Assembly: GCA_002343185.1 (NCBI GenBank)
Contig: DDRT01000021.1
Coordinates: 1 to 16,578, forward strand
Direction of reading: 5' to 3'
DNA: 16,578 nucleotides
Source of the DNA: Deltaproteobacteria bacterium UBA2409
GTDB lineage: Bacteria; Bdellovibrionota_C; UBA2361; DDRT01
Both the position numbers and the translations under genes were made by a program. Numbering within the stretch: the first letter of the stretch is position 1; each line of letters opens with the position of its first letter. The notes under the pieces are model-generated. The model had not been told where the DNA came from, did not search any database, and saw nothing but the letters and a program-made list of their open reading frames with translations. This document shows, in pieces, positions 1 to 7,668 of this stretch.

Positions 1-23
1 TCCGCGATGTATTGCGTAATACC

Positions 24-63
24 TAATTGAACCACAGAGAACACAAAGACCACCAAGGAATTA
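24..63. repeat. Family B inverted-repeat unit, copy 1
   Basis: The unit starts TAATTGAACCACAGAGAACA and ends GGAATTA. Its first 30 bases are identical to 13761-13790. It lies 8 bp downstream of the stop codon (72-74, minus strand) of the CBS-domain gene, so it would be transcribed as that gene's 3' end. The matching copy near trmL also abuts a minus-strand stop codon. It is probably half of a larger hairpin element cut by the window edge. A short palindrome (gtatt/aatac, 9-22) sits just outside it. Confidence 0.7.
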
Positions 64-71
64 GCGCCTTT

Positions 72-479
72 CTATTTCCTATCCTCCAAAACCATAGCCA
101 AAACTTTTAAACAATCAGTAACTGTGAAAATCCCAGTGACATCGCCATCAGAGTTTCCAACTAGAGCGCAGTCTTCTTTTTTCTCTGCCATTACTTTAGC
201 AGCTTTTGCTAAAGACTCATTTTCTTGAAAAATTAAAGGCTCGGTCTGAGCAATCTCGCCAACATTTGGGCAATAACTCAGGGAGTCGCAAACTGCTTTA
301 CTAACTCGCGCTGAAGTTAATGAAACGATCCCGATCAGCTCTCCATCCTTTTCGATTGGAAGATGTCGAATTCCTCTTAATTCCATTGTACTTATCGCTT
401 CATCAACTGAAGCGTCAGCTTGAATTTTATAGGGGCAGGAGGTCATGACTGACTTAATATCTAACTTCATTAGATTCAT
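72..479 (-). CDS. Tandem CBS-domain protein
   Basis: A 135-residue protein made of two CBS domains (roughly residues 10-65 and 72-130) and little else. Family hallmarks are VMTSCPYKIQADASVDEA near the N-terminus, RGIRHLPI (35-42) followed by GELIGIVSL in CBS1, and DVTGIFTVTDCLKVL in CBS2. Stand-alone CBS pairs usually bind adenine nucleotides and act as energy or redox sensors or regulate a partner; the partner is not evident here. The frame is open to an ATG at 524, but that would leave only 24 bp to the divergent potA. I prefer the ATG at 479 (470 is also possible), which places the first domain at the normal distance from the N-terminus and leaves room for promoters. A weak AGGA lies about 12 bases upstream. 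The family call is firm; the biological role is unknown. Confidence 0.85.
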   Translation of the reverse strand: MNLMKLDIKSVMTSCPYKIQADASVDEAISTMELRGIRHLPIEKDGELIGIVSLTSARVSKAVCDSLSYCPNVGEIAQTEPLIFQENESLAKAAKVMAEKKEDCALVGNSDGDVTGIFTVTDCLKVLAMVLEDRK

Positions 480-548
480 TATCACTGAATATCCTAGTAA
501 GTGGAATAATCTTTTTAGGGGCATAAAAATACTCTATAAGAGTCATAG
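480..548. promoter_or_regulatory. Divergent intergenic region with palindrome before potA
   Basis: This AT-rich stretch separates the divergent CBS and potA genes and must hold both promoters if the CBS start is at 479. A perfect palindrome with 5-bp arms, ACTCT-ATA-AGAGT, lies at 531-543, five bases before the potA ATG. It overlaps the only TATAAG-like hexamer (535-540). That location suits an operator or a hairpin over the ribosome binding site. I see no good -35 box, so the promoter assignment is weak. Confidence 0.3.
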
Positions 549-1574
549 ATGCTAAAGATTGAGGGTATTAATAAGAGATTTGGCTCTAATGAAGCCTGCA
601 AGGGTATTAATCTTGAGGTAAGAAAAGGGGAATGCTTCTATCTGCTTGGTCCAAGCGGGTGTGGTAAGTCAACACTTCTTTCCATGATAGCTGGCCATCT
701 GAGCCCTGATTCAGGAGATATTATTTTAGAAGGCCATTCTCTTTTGAACATGCCTCCTAATAAAAGACCGATACACACTATTTTTCAAAGTTATGCACTT
801 TTCCCCCATCTTACTGTTTTTGAAAACGTCGCGTTTAGTTTGAGAATTAAGGGTGTAGTTGATCTGGAAGAGCGAGTTTTAAAAAAGCTAGATCTTGTAT
901 CACTTTTAGAGTTCAAGGATAGATATCCAGAAGAACTAAGTGGTGGGCAGCAACAAAGGGTTGCTATAGCAAGAGCAATAATAGATGAGCCATCACTTTT
1001 GCTTCTTGATGAACCCTTTGGTGCCCTTGATACAAAACTTAGAAAAGAGATGCAGCTTGAACTAAAGGCTCTTCAACGGTCATTGGGGATGACTTTTATC
1101 TGCGTTACTCATGACCAAGAGGAGGCTTTGAGTCTAGCTGACAGGCTTGCAGTAATGAACAGCGGATCGATCGAGCAACTTGGTACTCCTGAAAATGTTT
1201 ACGACTCACCAGCAACAAGATTTGTAGCTTCATTCATAGGCGAATCAAACATTCTTGATGGTAAAGTGGAAGGGGATAAAATATTACTTTCAAATTCTAT
1301 TTCGGTACCTATAACAAAAAAGTTTCAATCCGGTGAAATCAGAGGGGTTGTAATAAGACCTGAGTGGTTTGAACTAAATGACGGTGTGTCAGTATTTTCT
1401 TTGACTGGAGAAGTTATTTCTAGATTGTTCCAAGGAGCTTCTATTCTTTATCTAATTAAAACTGAGCTTGGGAAGATAAAGGTGCTAGTCCCAGTGGACG
1501 ATGATCTTTCTCCAAGGCAGATAGGTGATTCTGTGGTAGTTCGCTGCACAAGTGGATCCTTTGAGGTAGTGTGA
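549..1574 (+). CDS. potA: Polyamine ABC transporter ATPase PotA
   Basis: ATP-hydrolysing subunit of a spermidine/putrescine-type importer, acting on the cytoplasmic face as a dimer. The 341 residues carry the full ABC motif set: Walker A GPSGCGKST (34-42, Lys40), Q-loop QSYALFPH (Gln80), signature LSGGQ (130-134), Walker B LLLLDEP (Asp154, Glu155), D-loop GALD and H-loop His188 in VTHDQEEAL. A C-terminal extension of about 100 residues matches the TOBE domain of the PotA/CysA/MalK group, and the length is normal. The ATG at 549 starts directly at the first beta strand; no strong Shine-Dalgarno is present. Its stop overlaps the potB start (GTGA), so the two are translationally coupled. PotA is preferred over other TOBE importers because potB, potC and potD follow. 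Confidence 0.93.
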   Translation: MLKIEGINKRFGSNEACKGINLEVRKGECFYLLGPSGCGKSTLLSMIAGHLSPDSGDIILEGHSLLNMPPNKRPIHTIFQSYALFPHLTVFENVAFSLRIKGVVDLEERVLKKLDLVSLLEFKDRYPEELSGGQQQRVAIARAIIDEPSLLLLDEPFGALDTKLRKEMQLELKALQRSLGMTFICVTHDQEEALSLADRLAVMNSGSIEQLGTPENVYDSPATRFVASFIGESNILDGKVEGDKILLSNSISVPITKKFQSGEIRGVVIRPEWFELNDGVSVFSLTGEVISRLFQGASILYLIKTELGKIKVLVPVDDDLSPRQIGDSVVVRCTSGSFEVV

Positions 1575-2314
1575 AGAAGATTGTACAAGGCTGGTATATT
1601 TTATTTCTTCTAATACCAATTTTGCTTGTAGTTTTTTGTAGTTTTTTAACTAAAGGCTCGCCGATAGATTTTAGTTTCTCACTAGAGGGATATAAGAGAA
1701 CTTTACACTATGGATTCCCTTTTCTCCGATCTTTAGGCTACGCCACTGTGGTGTCATTCTTATGTCTTTTAATAGGCTTTCCTACTGCTGTAGTGATCGT
1801 TAGTTCAAAAAAATGGAGAGCTATGCTCCTTTTTTTAGTGATATTACCATTCTGGACGAATTTTTTGGTCAGAATATACGGATGGAAGATTATTTTAAGG
1901 CAGCTTGATCTACTTGGGACTCCCTGGGCAGTAATAATCGGACTTACATATATATATCTTCCTTTTATGATTCTGCCACTTTATTCAAGTCTAGAGCGAT
2001 TTGATAGTCGAATATACTTTGCGGCACGGGATCTTGGTGCTTCAGGATTGCAGTCAATAATTAAAGTGGTTCTGCCATGTATATCTCCTGGAGTGAGAGT
2101 TGGACTTCTTTTTGTATTTATACTCACATTTGGAGATTTTGTAGTGAACGATCTTTTGGGAGGTGCAAAGAATGCTATGATTGGATCAAGTATTCGCGAT
2201 GCATATCTGCTATCACGAAACTGGCCACTTGGAGCAAGTCTAACAGTTGTATCGACACTTTTATTGCTGTGTGTTTTTTGGATAGGTAGAAAGTGGCGAA
2301 GCTCTGGTACATAA
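1571..2314 (+). CDS. potB: Polyamine ABC transporter permease PotB
   Basis: First inner-membrane permease of the importer. The 247 residues contain about six hydrophobic segments, beginning at residues 8-27. The MetI-type EAA coupling loop reads FAARDLGASGLQSIIKVVLP and docks on PotA. The protein starts at a GTG that overlaps the potA stop, and its last 22 bp overlap potC. FGDFVVNDLLGGAKNAMIG after the coupling loop is typical of PotB/PotH permeases. Whether the exact substrate is spermidine, putrescine or another cation cannot be read from the permease. Confidence 0.92.
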   Translation: MKKIVQGWYILFLLIPILLVVFCSFLTKGSPIDFSFSLEGYKRTLHYGFPFLRSLGYATVVSFLCLLIGFPTAVVIVSSKKWRAMLLFLVILPFWTNFLVRIYGWKIILRQLDLLGTPWAVIIGLTYIYLPFMILPLYSSLERFDSRIYFAARDLGASGLQSIIKVVLPCISPGVRVGLLFVFILTFGDFVVNDLLGGAKNAMIGSSIRDAYLLSRNWPLGASLTVVSTLLLLCVFWIGRKWRSSGT

Positions 2315-3057
2315 AACTTATAGGCTATTTTGCCCTGTTGTTTCTTTATCTGCCGATCGCTGTAGTTATTGTAATGAGCTTCAATTCAGGTAGGAGGGAG
2401 TGGGAAGGGTTTTCATTGATCTGGTATCAGAGGCTAGCTAGTAACACGATGTTAGCTGATGCATTAATAAATTCTTTGAAGGTTGGACTTATCTCCACAG
2501 TATTTTCAACGATTCTTGGAGTGATTGTTGCATACTATTTAATCAGGACGAGGGTGTCGAAGTTTTTTAAAATGCTTGTGTCTTTGCCTTTATATATTCC
2601 AGATATAGTTCTAGGCTTATCAAGCCTATCGCTTTTTGTGTTAATATCTTTTCCTTTATCAATTTGGTCTATTACCTTAGCTCATATAACCTTCTGTTCA
2701 GCATTTGTTGCTCTCGTTGTGTCAAGTAAGCTTGCACTTTTGGATAAAAAAGTTGAACTTGCAGCAAAAGATTTGGGAGCTACTGATAGGCAAACTATAA
2801 TAGGTGTAGTTTTACCTCAGCTAAAAGGTGCTATTATTGCGGCTGCTCTTTTAAGCTTTACACTTTCCTTTGATGATTACGTCGTTGCTTCATTCACTGG
2901 AGGGCCTGGCTCAACCACCCTTCCAGTAAGGATATATTCTCTAGTTAAGTTTGGGGTAACCCCTGAAATTAATGCGCTCTCAACGATTTTATTCATTGCA
3001 GCTATATCGATAGCCCTGATAGTCGCAAGGGTAGACTCGAAGGCATTTACACGATAA
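2293..3057 (+). CDS. potC: Polyamine ABC transporter permease PotC
   Basis: Second permease, 254 residues with about six membrane segments. The N-terminal stretch FLYLPIAVVIVMSFN is characteristic of PotC/PotI. The EAA loop is LAAKDLGATDRQTIIGVVLP, followed by FTLSFDDYVVASFTGGPG, a strongly conserved PotC segment. The start is a GTG inside the end of potB (22-bp overlap), so it is translated by coupling. PotB and PotC form the heterodimeric channel over a PotA dimer. It ends 11 bp before potD. Confidence 0.93.
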   Translation: MAKLWYIKLIGYFALLFLYLPIAVVIVMSFNSGRREWEGFSLIWYQRLASNTMLADALINSLKVGLISTVFSTILGVIVAYYLIRTRVSKFFKMLVSLPLYIPDIVLGLSSLSLFVLISFPLSIWSITLAHITFCSAFVALVVSSKLALLDKKVELAAKDLGATDRQTIIGVVLPQLKGAIIAAALLSFTLSFDDYVVASFTGGPGSTTLPVRIYSLVKFGVTPEINALSTILFIAAISIALIVARVDSKAFTR

Positions 3058-3068
3058 AAATCATCTTT

Positions 3069-4082
3069 ATGAGAATACTATTCATTACAATTTTAATATT
3101 CGTTTTGGGATGCAAAACCGACTCGAAAAAAGAGCTAAGAATCTATAATTGGGCGAACTATATAGGTGAGAGCACGATTAAAGATTTCGAAAGTGAGTTT
3201 GGCTACAAGGTTACTTACGATAATTTTTCCAGTAATGAAGAATTGCTTGCAAAGCTTCAGGCAGGCGCTTCAGGCTACGACGTAATAGTTCCAAGCGATT
3301 ACATGGTCGACATTATGAGAGAGGAAAATTTACTAGCTCCTCTTGATAAGGCCAAAATTCCAAATTTTAAAAATATCTCTGAAGAATATCTTAATAAGCC
3401 TTTCGATCCGGAAAGTAAGTTTTGTGCCCCATATCACTGGGGAACAGTGGGTTTAGGAATTAATACTGAACATGTAAAAGAAGAGGTAACTTCCTGGAGT
3501 ATTCTTTGGGATCCTAAGTATAAGGGCAAGATATCAATTCTTGACGATCCGAGAAGCGGGTTCATTCCAGCTTTAACACTTGCTGGACATTCAATTAATT
3601 CAACAGATAAAGGTCAGATCGATCATGCCAAAAGGGAGATGCTAAAGCAGAAAGAGCTCGTATTTGCGTATACCTCAGATCAGTATATCGACATGCTTGG
3701 AGCTGGAGATATCTGGATTGCCCAAGGATATTCAGGAGATATATTGCAGGCAAAAAAGGAGAACCCTTCAATAGAACTGATTCTTCCTAAGGAAGGCTCT
3801 GAGATTGCACTAGACCTTCTTTGTGTGCCTCTAAAGGCCCCTAATAAAGATGGAGCATTCGAATTTATTAATTACATCCTGAGAGCTGAAGTAGCAGCAT
3901 CTATTGCAAACGAGATCCGCTATGCAACTCCAAATAAGGCAGCTAAAGATTTTCTTGATGAAAATCTTGTTAATGATAAAAATGCTTATCCTGATGATTT
4001 AAGCTCACTAACTTTCCTTACCGATATAGGTGAGGCTCAGGAGATCTACGACACTGCGTGGCTTGAAGTTAAGGGTGGGTAG
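3069..4082 (+). CDS. potD: PotD/PotF-like polyamine-binding lipoprotein
   Basis: Extracytoplasmic substrate-binding protein of the importer, 337 residues. A short signal ends in the lipobox FVLGC (Cys15), so it is predicted to be lipid-anchored, unlike the soluble periplasmic PotD of E. coli. Family features are ELRIYNWANYIGE at the mature N-terminus, VPSDYMVD in the first lobe, LWDPKYKGKI, and GYSGD (220-224) plus LPKEGSEIALD in the second lobe, which resemble PotF. Two ligand-site positions look altered. LDDPRSG (158-164) has Ser163 where E. coli PotD has Glu171 in DDAREV, and Tyr221 sits where PotF has a Trp. The role in polyamine-type uptake is secure from context; the exact ligand is not. 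No Shine-Dalgarno is visible before the ATG. Confidence 0.9.
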   Translation: MRILFITILIFVLGCKTDSKKELRIYNWANYIGESTIKDFESEFGYKVTYDNFSSNEELLAKLQAGASGYDVIVPSDYMVDIMREENLLAPLDKAKIPNFKNISEEYLNKPFDPESKFCAPYHWGTVGLGINTEHVKEEVTSWSILWDPKYKGKISILDDPRSGFIPALTLAGHSINSTDKGQIDHAKREMLKQKELVFAYTSDQYIDMLGAGDIWIAQGYSGDILQAKKENPSIELILPKEGSEIALDLLCVPLKAPNKDGAFEFINYILRAEVAASIANEIRYATPNKAAKDFLDENLVNDKNAYPDDLSSLTFLTDIGEAQEIYDTAWLEVKGG

Positions 4083-4086
4083 GCTT

Positions 4087-5007
4087 GTGTATTGTGTTGC
4101 TAAAAAGTCAAATGGAATTATTGTTAGTGGATCTCTCTCTCAAACTTCCCCTTTTGTTGTAAATGACTTTGCTATTGATAAGCGAGAAGAGATTGAAGAG
4201 ATAGTAGTAAAACTCAGTGTAGATAATCCTAGTGATGAATATAAAAAAGTAAGATCTGAGCTTATATTTGGACTATTTAATGAAGGGATATTTAGAAGCG
4301 TTAATGAGAATGAGCGTCAAGTTTTAATCGACTCATTTTTATTTTTACCAAACAAATATCTTTCTTCCGATGGATACTTTTATTCTGATAATCCAAGTGC
4401 AATCGATAAGTTTCCAAGTTTAATGTCAGTAAGAAAGGAGAGACTTTTGACTGATGGAAACAGGATTATCCCATCTGCAATGATTAGAAACGGTACATAT
4501 GTTGGAAGATCTAACATATTTATGTTTCATGCTGCAGTGAATCTTGGAGTGTATATAGGAGATGGAAATCTAATTGATTCCCATGCTTCCTTAGGGAGTG
4601 CTGCTCAAATTGGAAATGAAAACAAAATTGGTTCATTTGTTAGTTTGGAAGGTGTTTTAAGTCCTGCAAATGCAAAGCCCGTTATGATTGGTAATAGAAA
4701 TTTCTTAGGATCATTTGTCAGGATTGGTACCGGTATAGTATTAGGCGATGATAACTTTATAGGTAGTGGTGTTAATCTTTCATTAGGAACTAAGCTAAAA
4801 GATATCAGGGCTAAAGGAGAGTACCTCTCTGTCTCTGATATCACACCACTTTCGAAATTAGCGATTCTTCCAAATAACGCTAAGCGAGAAGTTGAGGGAG
4901 TTGAGGTTCTACCAGGTGAATATATCCTGATGGATAATAAGGAAGAATTTCGGGCCAGATTTGAGGGTGATTCAAGGATAAAGGGCGTTAACGTTCCAAG
5001 AGTATAG
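4087..5007 (+). CDS. DapD-like hexapeptide N-acyltransferase
   Basis: A 306-residue acyltransferase whose left-handed beta-helix starts around residue 135. It resembles tetrahydrodipicolinate N-succinyltransferase (DapD, lysine/diaminopimelate pathway). From memory it aligns with E. coli DapD through IDKFP, IIPSAMIRNGTYVGRSNI, AAVNLGVYIGDGNLIDS, ASLGSAAQIG and EGVLSPANAKPVMI. Asp164 matches catalytic Asp141 of E. coli. However, the segment equal to ARSEVVEG reads SFVRIGTG (209-216), putting Arg212 at catalytic Glu189 and Thr215 at Glu192. The roughly 110-residue N-terminal part is longer than in E. coli. The frame extends upstream to a GTG at 4030 inside potD, but the GTG at 4087, 4 bp after the potD stop and behind a G-rich stretch, is the more likely start. 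It could be a true DapD, or a paralogue acylating another amine; the operon position with a polyamine importer fits the second. Confidence 0.75.
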   Translation: MYCVAKKSNGIIVSGSLSQTSPFVVNDFAIDKREEIEEIVVKLSVDNPSDEYKKVRSELIFGLFNEGIFRSVNENERQVLIDSFLFLPNKYLSSDGYFYSDNPSAIDKFPSLMSVRKERLLTDGNRIIPSAMIRNGTYVGRSNIFMFHAAVNLGVYIGDGNLIDSHASLGSAAQIGNENKIGSFVSLEGVLSPANAKPVMIGNRNFLGSFVRIGTGIVLGDDNFIGSGVNLSLGTKLKDIRAKGEYLSVSDITPLSKLAILPNNAKREVEGVEVLPGEYILMDNKEEFRARFEGDSRIKGVNVPRV

Positions 5008-5033
5008 TAATCAAAAAGGTATTATAAAATTAA

Positions 5034-5094
5034 AACGCTGAGTTCGCAGAGTTACACGGAGGACTACTCTGTGTAGCTCTGCGAACTCTGCGTT
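5034..5094. repeat. Family A long hairpin at convergent junction
   Basis: Inverted repeat with 28-bp arms (5034-5061 and 5067-5094) and a 5-base loop. Only one position is unpaired if two G-U pairs are allowed. Arms carry the core GAGTTCGCAGAG. It lies between the convergent dapD-like gene and dxs. On the minus strand the stem is followed by TTTTAATTTT, so it should terminate dxs transcription; on the plus strand no T-tract follows. It is nearly identical to 9028-9090. Confidence 0.85.
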
Positions 5095-5170
5095 CAAATA
5101 AAGTCAAAAATCTCGCCAAGGTATTTTAGGCTGAAGGATATTGATAAAATTACAACAAAGCCCCCAAAAT

Positions 5171-7054
5171 TCACACTGCAGCAGCTGCTAAGGGAAGAAG
5201 CATTGATAGGCGTTTTGCAATCTGACTTGGTAGTAATCCTTCTGCTTCATATTGCTCATTTTGTGAAGCGTGAGGAACAAAATGATCTCCTACGCCAAAA
5301 CGAATAACATTTTTGGATATTCCGCAGTCGTTAAGAGCTTCAACCACCATTCCACCAAAGCCACCAATCAAGCTATGATCTTCTATAGTAGCTATGACAT
5401 TGTGTTTAAGTGCCAGATCTCTTATTAGCTGAATATCCAAAGGCTTAACAAATCTTGCATTTACTACTGTCGGATTTACCCCATAGTTTTTATTTATGAT
5501 TGATCCAGCCATGATTCCATTTTGAACCATAGGTCCAAGACAGATTAGAAGAATCTCTTCACCATGAACAACAATCTCTCCTTTGCCAATATCAAGCGGC
5601 GATAAAACTGAATCGAGAGCTACCCCTAAGCCAGATCCTCTAGGATATCTAATAGCAGTAGGTCCTTCATGGGAAACTCCCGTAGCAACCATTGCCTGAA
5701 GTTCATTTTCATCTTTTGGAGACATTATCACCATGTTGGGGAGAGATTTAAGGAAAGCGACATCAAAAAGTCCCTGATGAGTCTCGCCATCATTTCCTAC
5801 AAGCCCAGATCTATCCATAGCAAAGCAAACTGGCAGATTTTGAACGCACACATCGTGCACTACCTGATCGAATCCGCGTTGAAGAAAGGTTGAATAAATA
5901 GCGCAAATAGGACGTTTGCCTTCCGTAGCTAATCCTGCTGCAAATGTTACAGCATGCTGCTCGCAGATTCCTACGTCGAAAAATTGATCTGGCAACTCTT
6001 TTTGAAACTTATCAAGTCCTGTACCGCCTGGCATTGCAGCTGTGATAGCAATTACGTCTTTATTATTCTTAGCAAGTGCGATTGCAGCTTTCGAAAAAAT
6101 TGATGTGTAAGAAGGAGCTCCGCTTGAGCTTTGATGAAATTTGGCTTTTTCAGGATTAAAAGGTGTTACCCCATGCCAAGTAATTGGATCTTCTTCGGCA
6201 GGATCGTAACCTTTTCCTTTTACTGTTACTGCGTGAATTACAACTGGCCCATCCTGGTTTTTTGCATTTTCGAGTGCAGGGATAAGATCTTCTAGATCGT
6301 GCCCATCGATTGGGCCTATATAACGAAAACCAAGTGCCTCAAAGAGCATAGCAGGTGTTGCGAGGAACCCTTGGGTTGCTTCTTCTGCTCGATCTATCGC
6401 TTTGTAAATGATCTCTGGTACGAATCCTTTTTGATGTAAAGATTTAAATCTCTTTCTTGCTTCGGTTGAGAACTTCGAGGTTACTGCTCTTGAAAATGCC
6501 CAAGAAAGAGCGCCAACGTTTTCTGAGATTGACATCTCGTTATCGTTAATCACTACCACGAAACCTTTTAGGTTTAATGATCCAGCATGGTTTAGTGCTT
6601 CAAATGCCATACCAGCTGTGATTGAACCATCGCCAATTACTGCTACTACATTCTTTTCTGGGCAGGCTACTTTCATTCCAACGGCTGCCGAAATGCTGGT
6701 TCCTGCATGTCCAGCACCAAAAGTATCAAACTCACTTTCTTCTCTTTTTAAAAAGCCTGATATTCCGTCTTTCTTTCTAATTGTTGGCAGTTGCTCTCTT
6801 CTTCCAGTCAACATCTTATGGATGTAACCTTGGTGTCCAGTGTCCCAGACAATTCTGTCGTTTGGCGTATCGAAAACTTTGTGTAGTGCCACAGTAATTT
6901 CTGTTGCGCCAAGGCTTGAGGCAAAATGTCCTCCGGATTCCGAAACAGACTGGATTAACTCTTCTCGCAGCTCCTTACATAATTCTTTTAGTGATTCAGT
7001 AGAACGAGTTCTTAAATCCAGGGGAGAGTGGATAGAGTCCAAAAGTTTACCCAT
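5171..7054 (-). CDS. dxs: 1-deoxy-D-xylulose-5-phosphate synthase
   Basis: Thiamine-diphosphate enzyme that condenses pyruvate with glyceraldehyde 3-phosphate, the first step of the MEP route to isoprenoids; also feeds thiamine and pyridoxal synthesis in many bacteria. The 627 residues are full length. Motifs seen are SGGHFASSLG (39-49), DTGHQGYIHK with His74, the ThDP motif GDGSITAG (141-148) running to INDNEMSIS (169-177), and catalytic Glu365 in GICEQHAV, followed by the pyrimidine-binding and C-terminal transketolase-like domains. A GTG at 7069 would add five residues (MYYPP), but the ATG at 7054 gives the usual short lead into LLDSIHSPLDLR. Neither has a clear Shine-Dalgarno. It follows pal on the same strand after a short gap, so the two are probably cotranscribed. 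The C-terminus is an unusual Ala-rich LPLAAAAV. Confidence 0.96.
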   Translation of the reverse strand: MGKLLDSIHSPLDLRTRSTESLKELCKELREELIQSVSESGGHFASSLGATEITVALHKVFDTPNDRIVWDTGHQGYIHKMLTGRREQLPTIRKKDGISGFLKREESEFDTFGAGHAGTSISAAVGMKVACPEKNVVAVIGDGSITAGMAFEALNHAGSLNLKGFVVVINDNEMSISENVGALSWAFSRAVTSKFSTEARKRFKSLHQKGFVPEIIYKAIDRAEEATQGFLATPAMLFEALGFRYIGPIDGHDLEDLIPALENAKNQDGPVVIHAVTVKGKGYDPAEEDPITWHGVTPFNPEKAKFHQSSSGAPSYTSIFSKAAIALAKNNKDVIAITAAMPGGTGLDKFQKELPDQFFDVGICEQHAVTFAAGLATEGKRPICAIYSTFLQRGFDQVVHDVCVQNLPVCFAMDRSGLVGNDGETHQGLFDVAFLKSLPNMVIMSPKDENELQAMVATGVSHEGPTAIRYPRGSGLGVALDSVLSPLDIGKGEIVVHGEEILLICLGPMVQNGIMAGSIINKNYGVNPTVVNARFVKPLDIQLIRDLALKHNVIATIEDHSLIGGFGGMVVEALNDCGISKNVIRFGVGDHFVPHASQNEQYEAEGLLPSQIAKRLSMLLPLAAAAV

Positions 7055-7101
7055 CGGTGGATAATACACTTATTGAGTAGCTATTCCAATGTTGAGAGGA
7101 C

Positions 7102-7587
7102 TCAGTATCCCCTAGCAAAATGAACACGCCTATTTTTAGCGTGCGCAAGCTCACTAAATCCTGGATCTAATGGTATTTCAGCGCCATAGCTAATGGTAGT
7201 TAACCTGCTTCTCTCAATGCCATAAGCTATTAGCATATCGAATACGGCTTGAGCCCTTCTGTTGCCGAGGGCCATATTGTATTCCTTGGTGCCTCGAACG
7301 TCGCAGTGACCCTCCAGGGATAACTTCATGCTTGGATTCTGTTTTAGAACTTGCACATTATACTCTACATCTTGCCTGCCTCTGTCGTTTACAGTCGAAG
7401 AGTCATAATCAAAGTATATATTTCTAAAAAGACCGGTTTCTCCTTCAGCAAATGGAATATTACCGTCCCCGAATCGTGCATTTTGAGCAGCAAGATCAGC
7501 TTCTGAAAGGCCAGTGCTGTCCTTGTCGCTTGATGAACATCCAACGAACAAAAGTGCTAGAATTAAAAAACTTACTATTTTTCGCAT
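7102..7587 (-). CDS. pal: Peptidoglycan-associated lipoprotein Pal
   Basis: Outer-membrane lipoprotein that binds peptidoglycan and belongs to the Tol-Pal system, which keeps the outer membrane attached and helps it constrict at division. It is 161 residues long with the lipobox LLFVGC (Cys17). After a short linker comes an OmpA-type domain starting at NIYFDYDSSTV, then LSLEGHCDVRGTKEYNMALGNRRA, the classical peptidoglycan-binding stretch, and ISYGAEIP. The ATG at 7587 is chosen over an upstream in-frame start at 7644 because it begins the signal peptide and has an AAGGAGA ribosome site just before it. tolB, usually next to pal, is not in this window; instead dxs follows. Confidence 0.95.
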   Translation of the reverse strand: MRKIVSFLILALLFVGCSSSDKDSTGLSEADLAAQNARFGDGNIPFAEGETGLFRNIYFDYDSSTVNDRGRQDVEYNVQVLKQNPSMKLSLEGHCDVRGTKEYNMALGNRRAQAVFDMLIAYGIERSRLTTISYGAEIPLDPGFSELAHAKNRRVHFARGY

Positions 7588-7590
7588 AAA

Positions 7591-7597
7591 TCTCCTT
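7591..7597 (-). promoter_or_regulatory. Strong ribosome binding site of pal
   Basis: On the minus strand AAGGAGA ends three bases before the ATG at 7587. It is one of the few strong Shine-Dalgarno sequences in the window and fixes the pal start at the lipoprotein signal peptide rather than at 7644. Confidence 0.8.
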
Positions 7598-7645
7598 GTG
7601 ACATTAGTATTTCTATCGGTCTGGAGAAAAATCGGCAATAGCAAT

Positions 7646-7659
7646 CTCGAAACTTCGAG
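7646..7659. promoter_or_regulatory. Palindrome between pal and the dipeptidase gene
   Basis: Perfect inverted repeat CTCGAA-AC-TTCGAG in the divergent region between pal and the M20 gene. On the plus strand it is followed by CGTTTTTTCTT, so it resembles a small terminator, but no plus-strand gene ends here. An operator for the divergent promoters is the alternative. No convincing -35/-10 pair was found beside it. Confidence 0.35.
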
Positions 7660-7668
7660 CGTTTTTTC

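Noticed and set aside
2077..2289. Plus-strand 70-codon ORF inside potB
   Set aside because: Frame-shifted reading of the permease; composition is Cys/Ser/Trp-rich and unlike a real protein.
4605..4844. Minus-strand ORF inside the DapD-like gene
   Set aside because: It is an antisense shadow of the repetitive hexapeptide coding region, with no start signal.
6618..7064. Two plus-strand ORFs antisense to dxs
   Set aside because: dxs is unambiguous on the minus strand; these are reverse-frame shadows.
7588..7668. Riboswitch in front of the dipeptidase gene
   Set aside because: The gap is too short and holds only a 14-base palindrome, with no recognisable aptamer.
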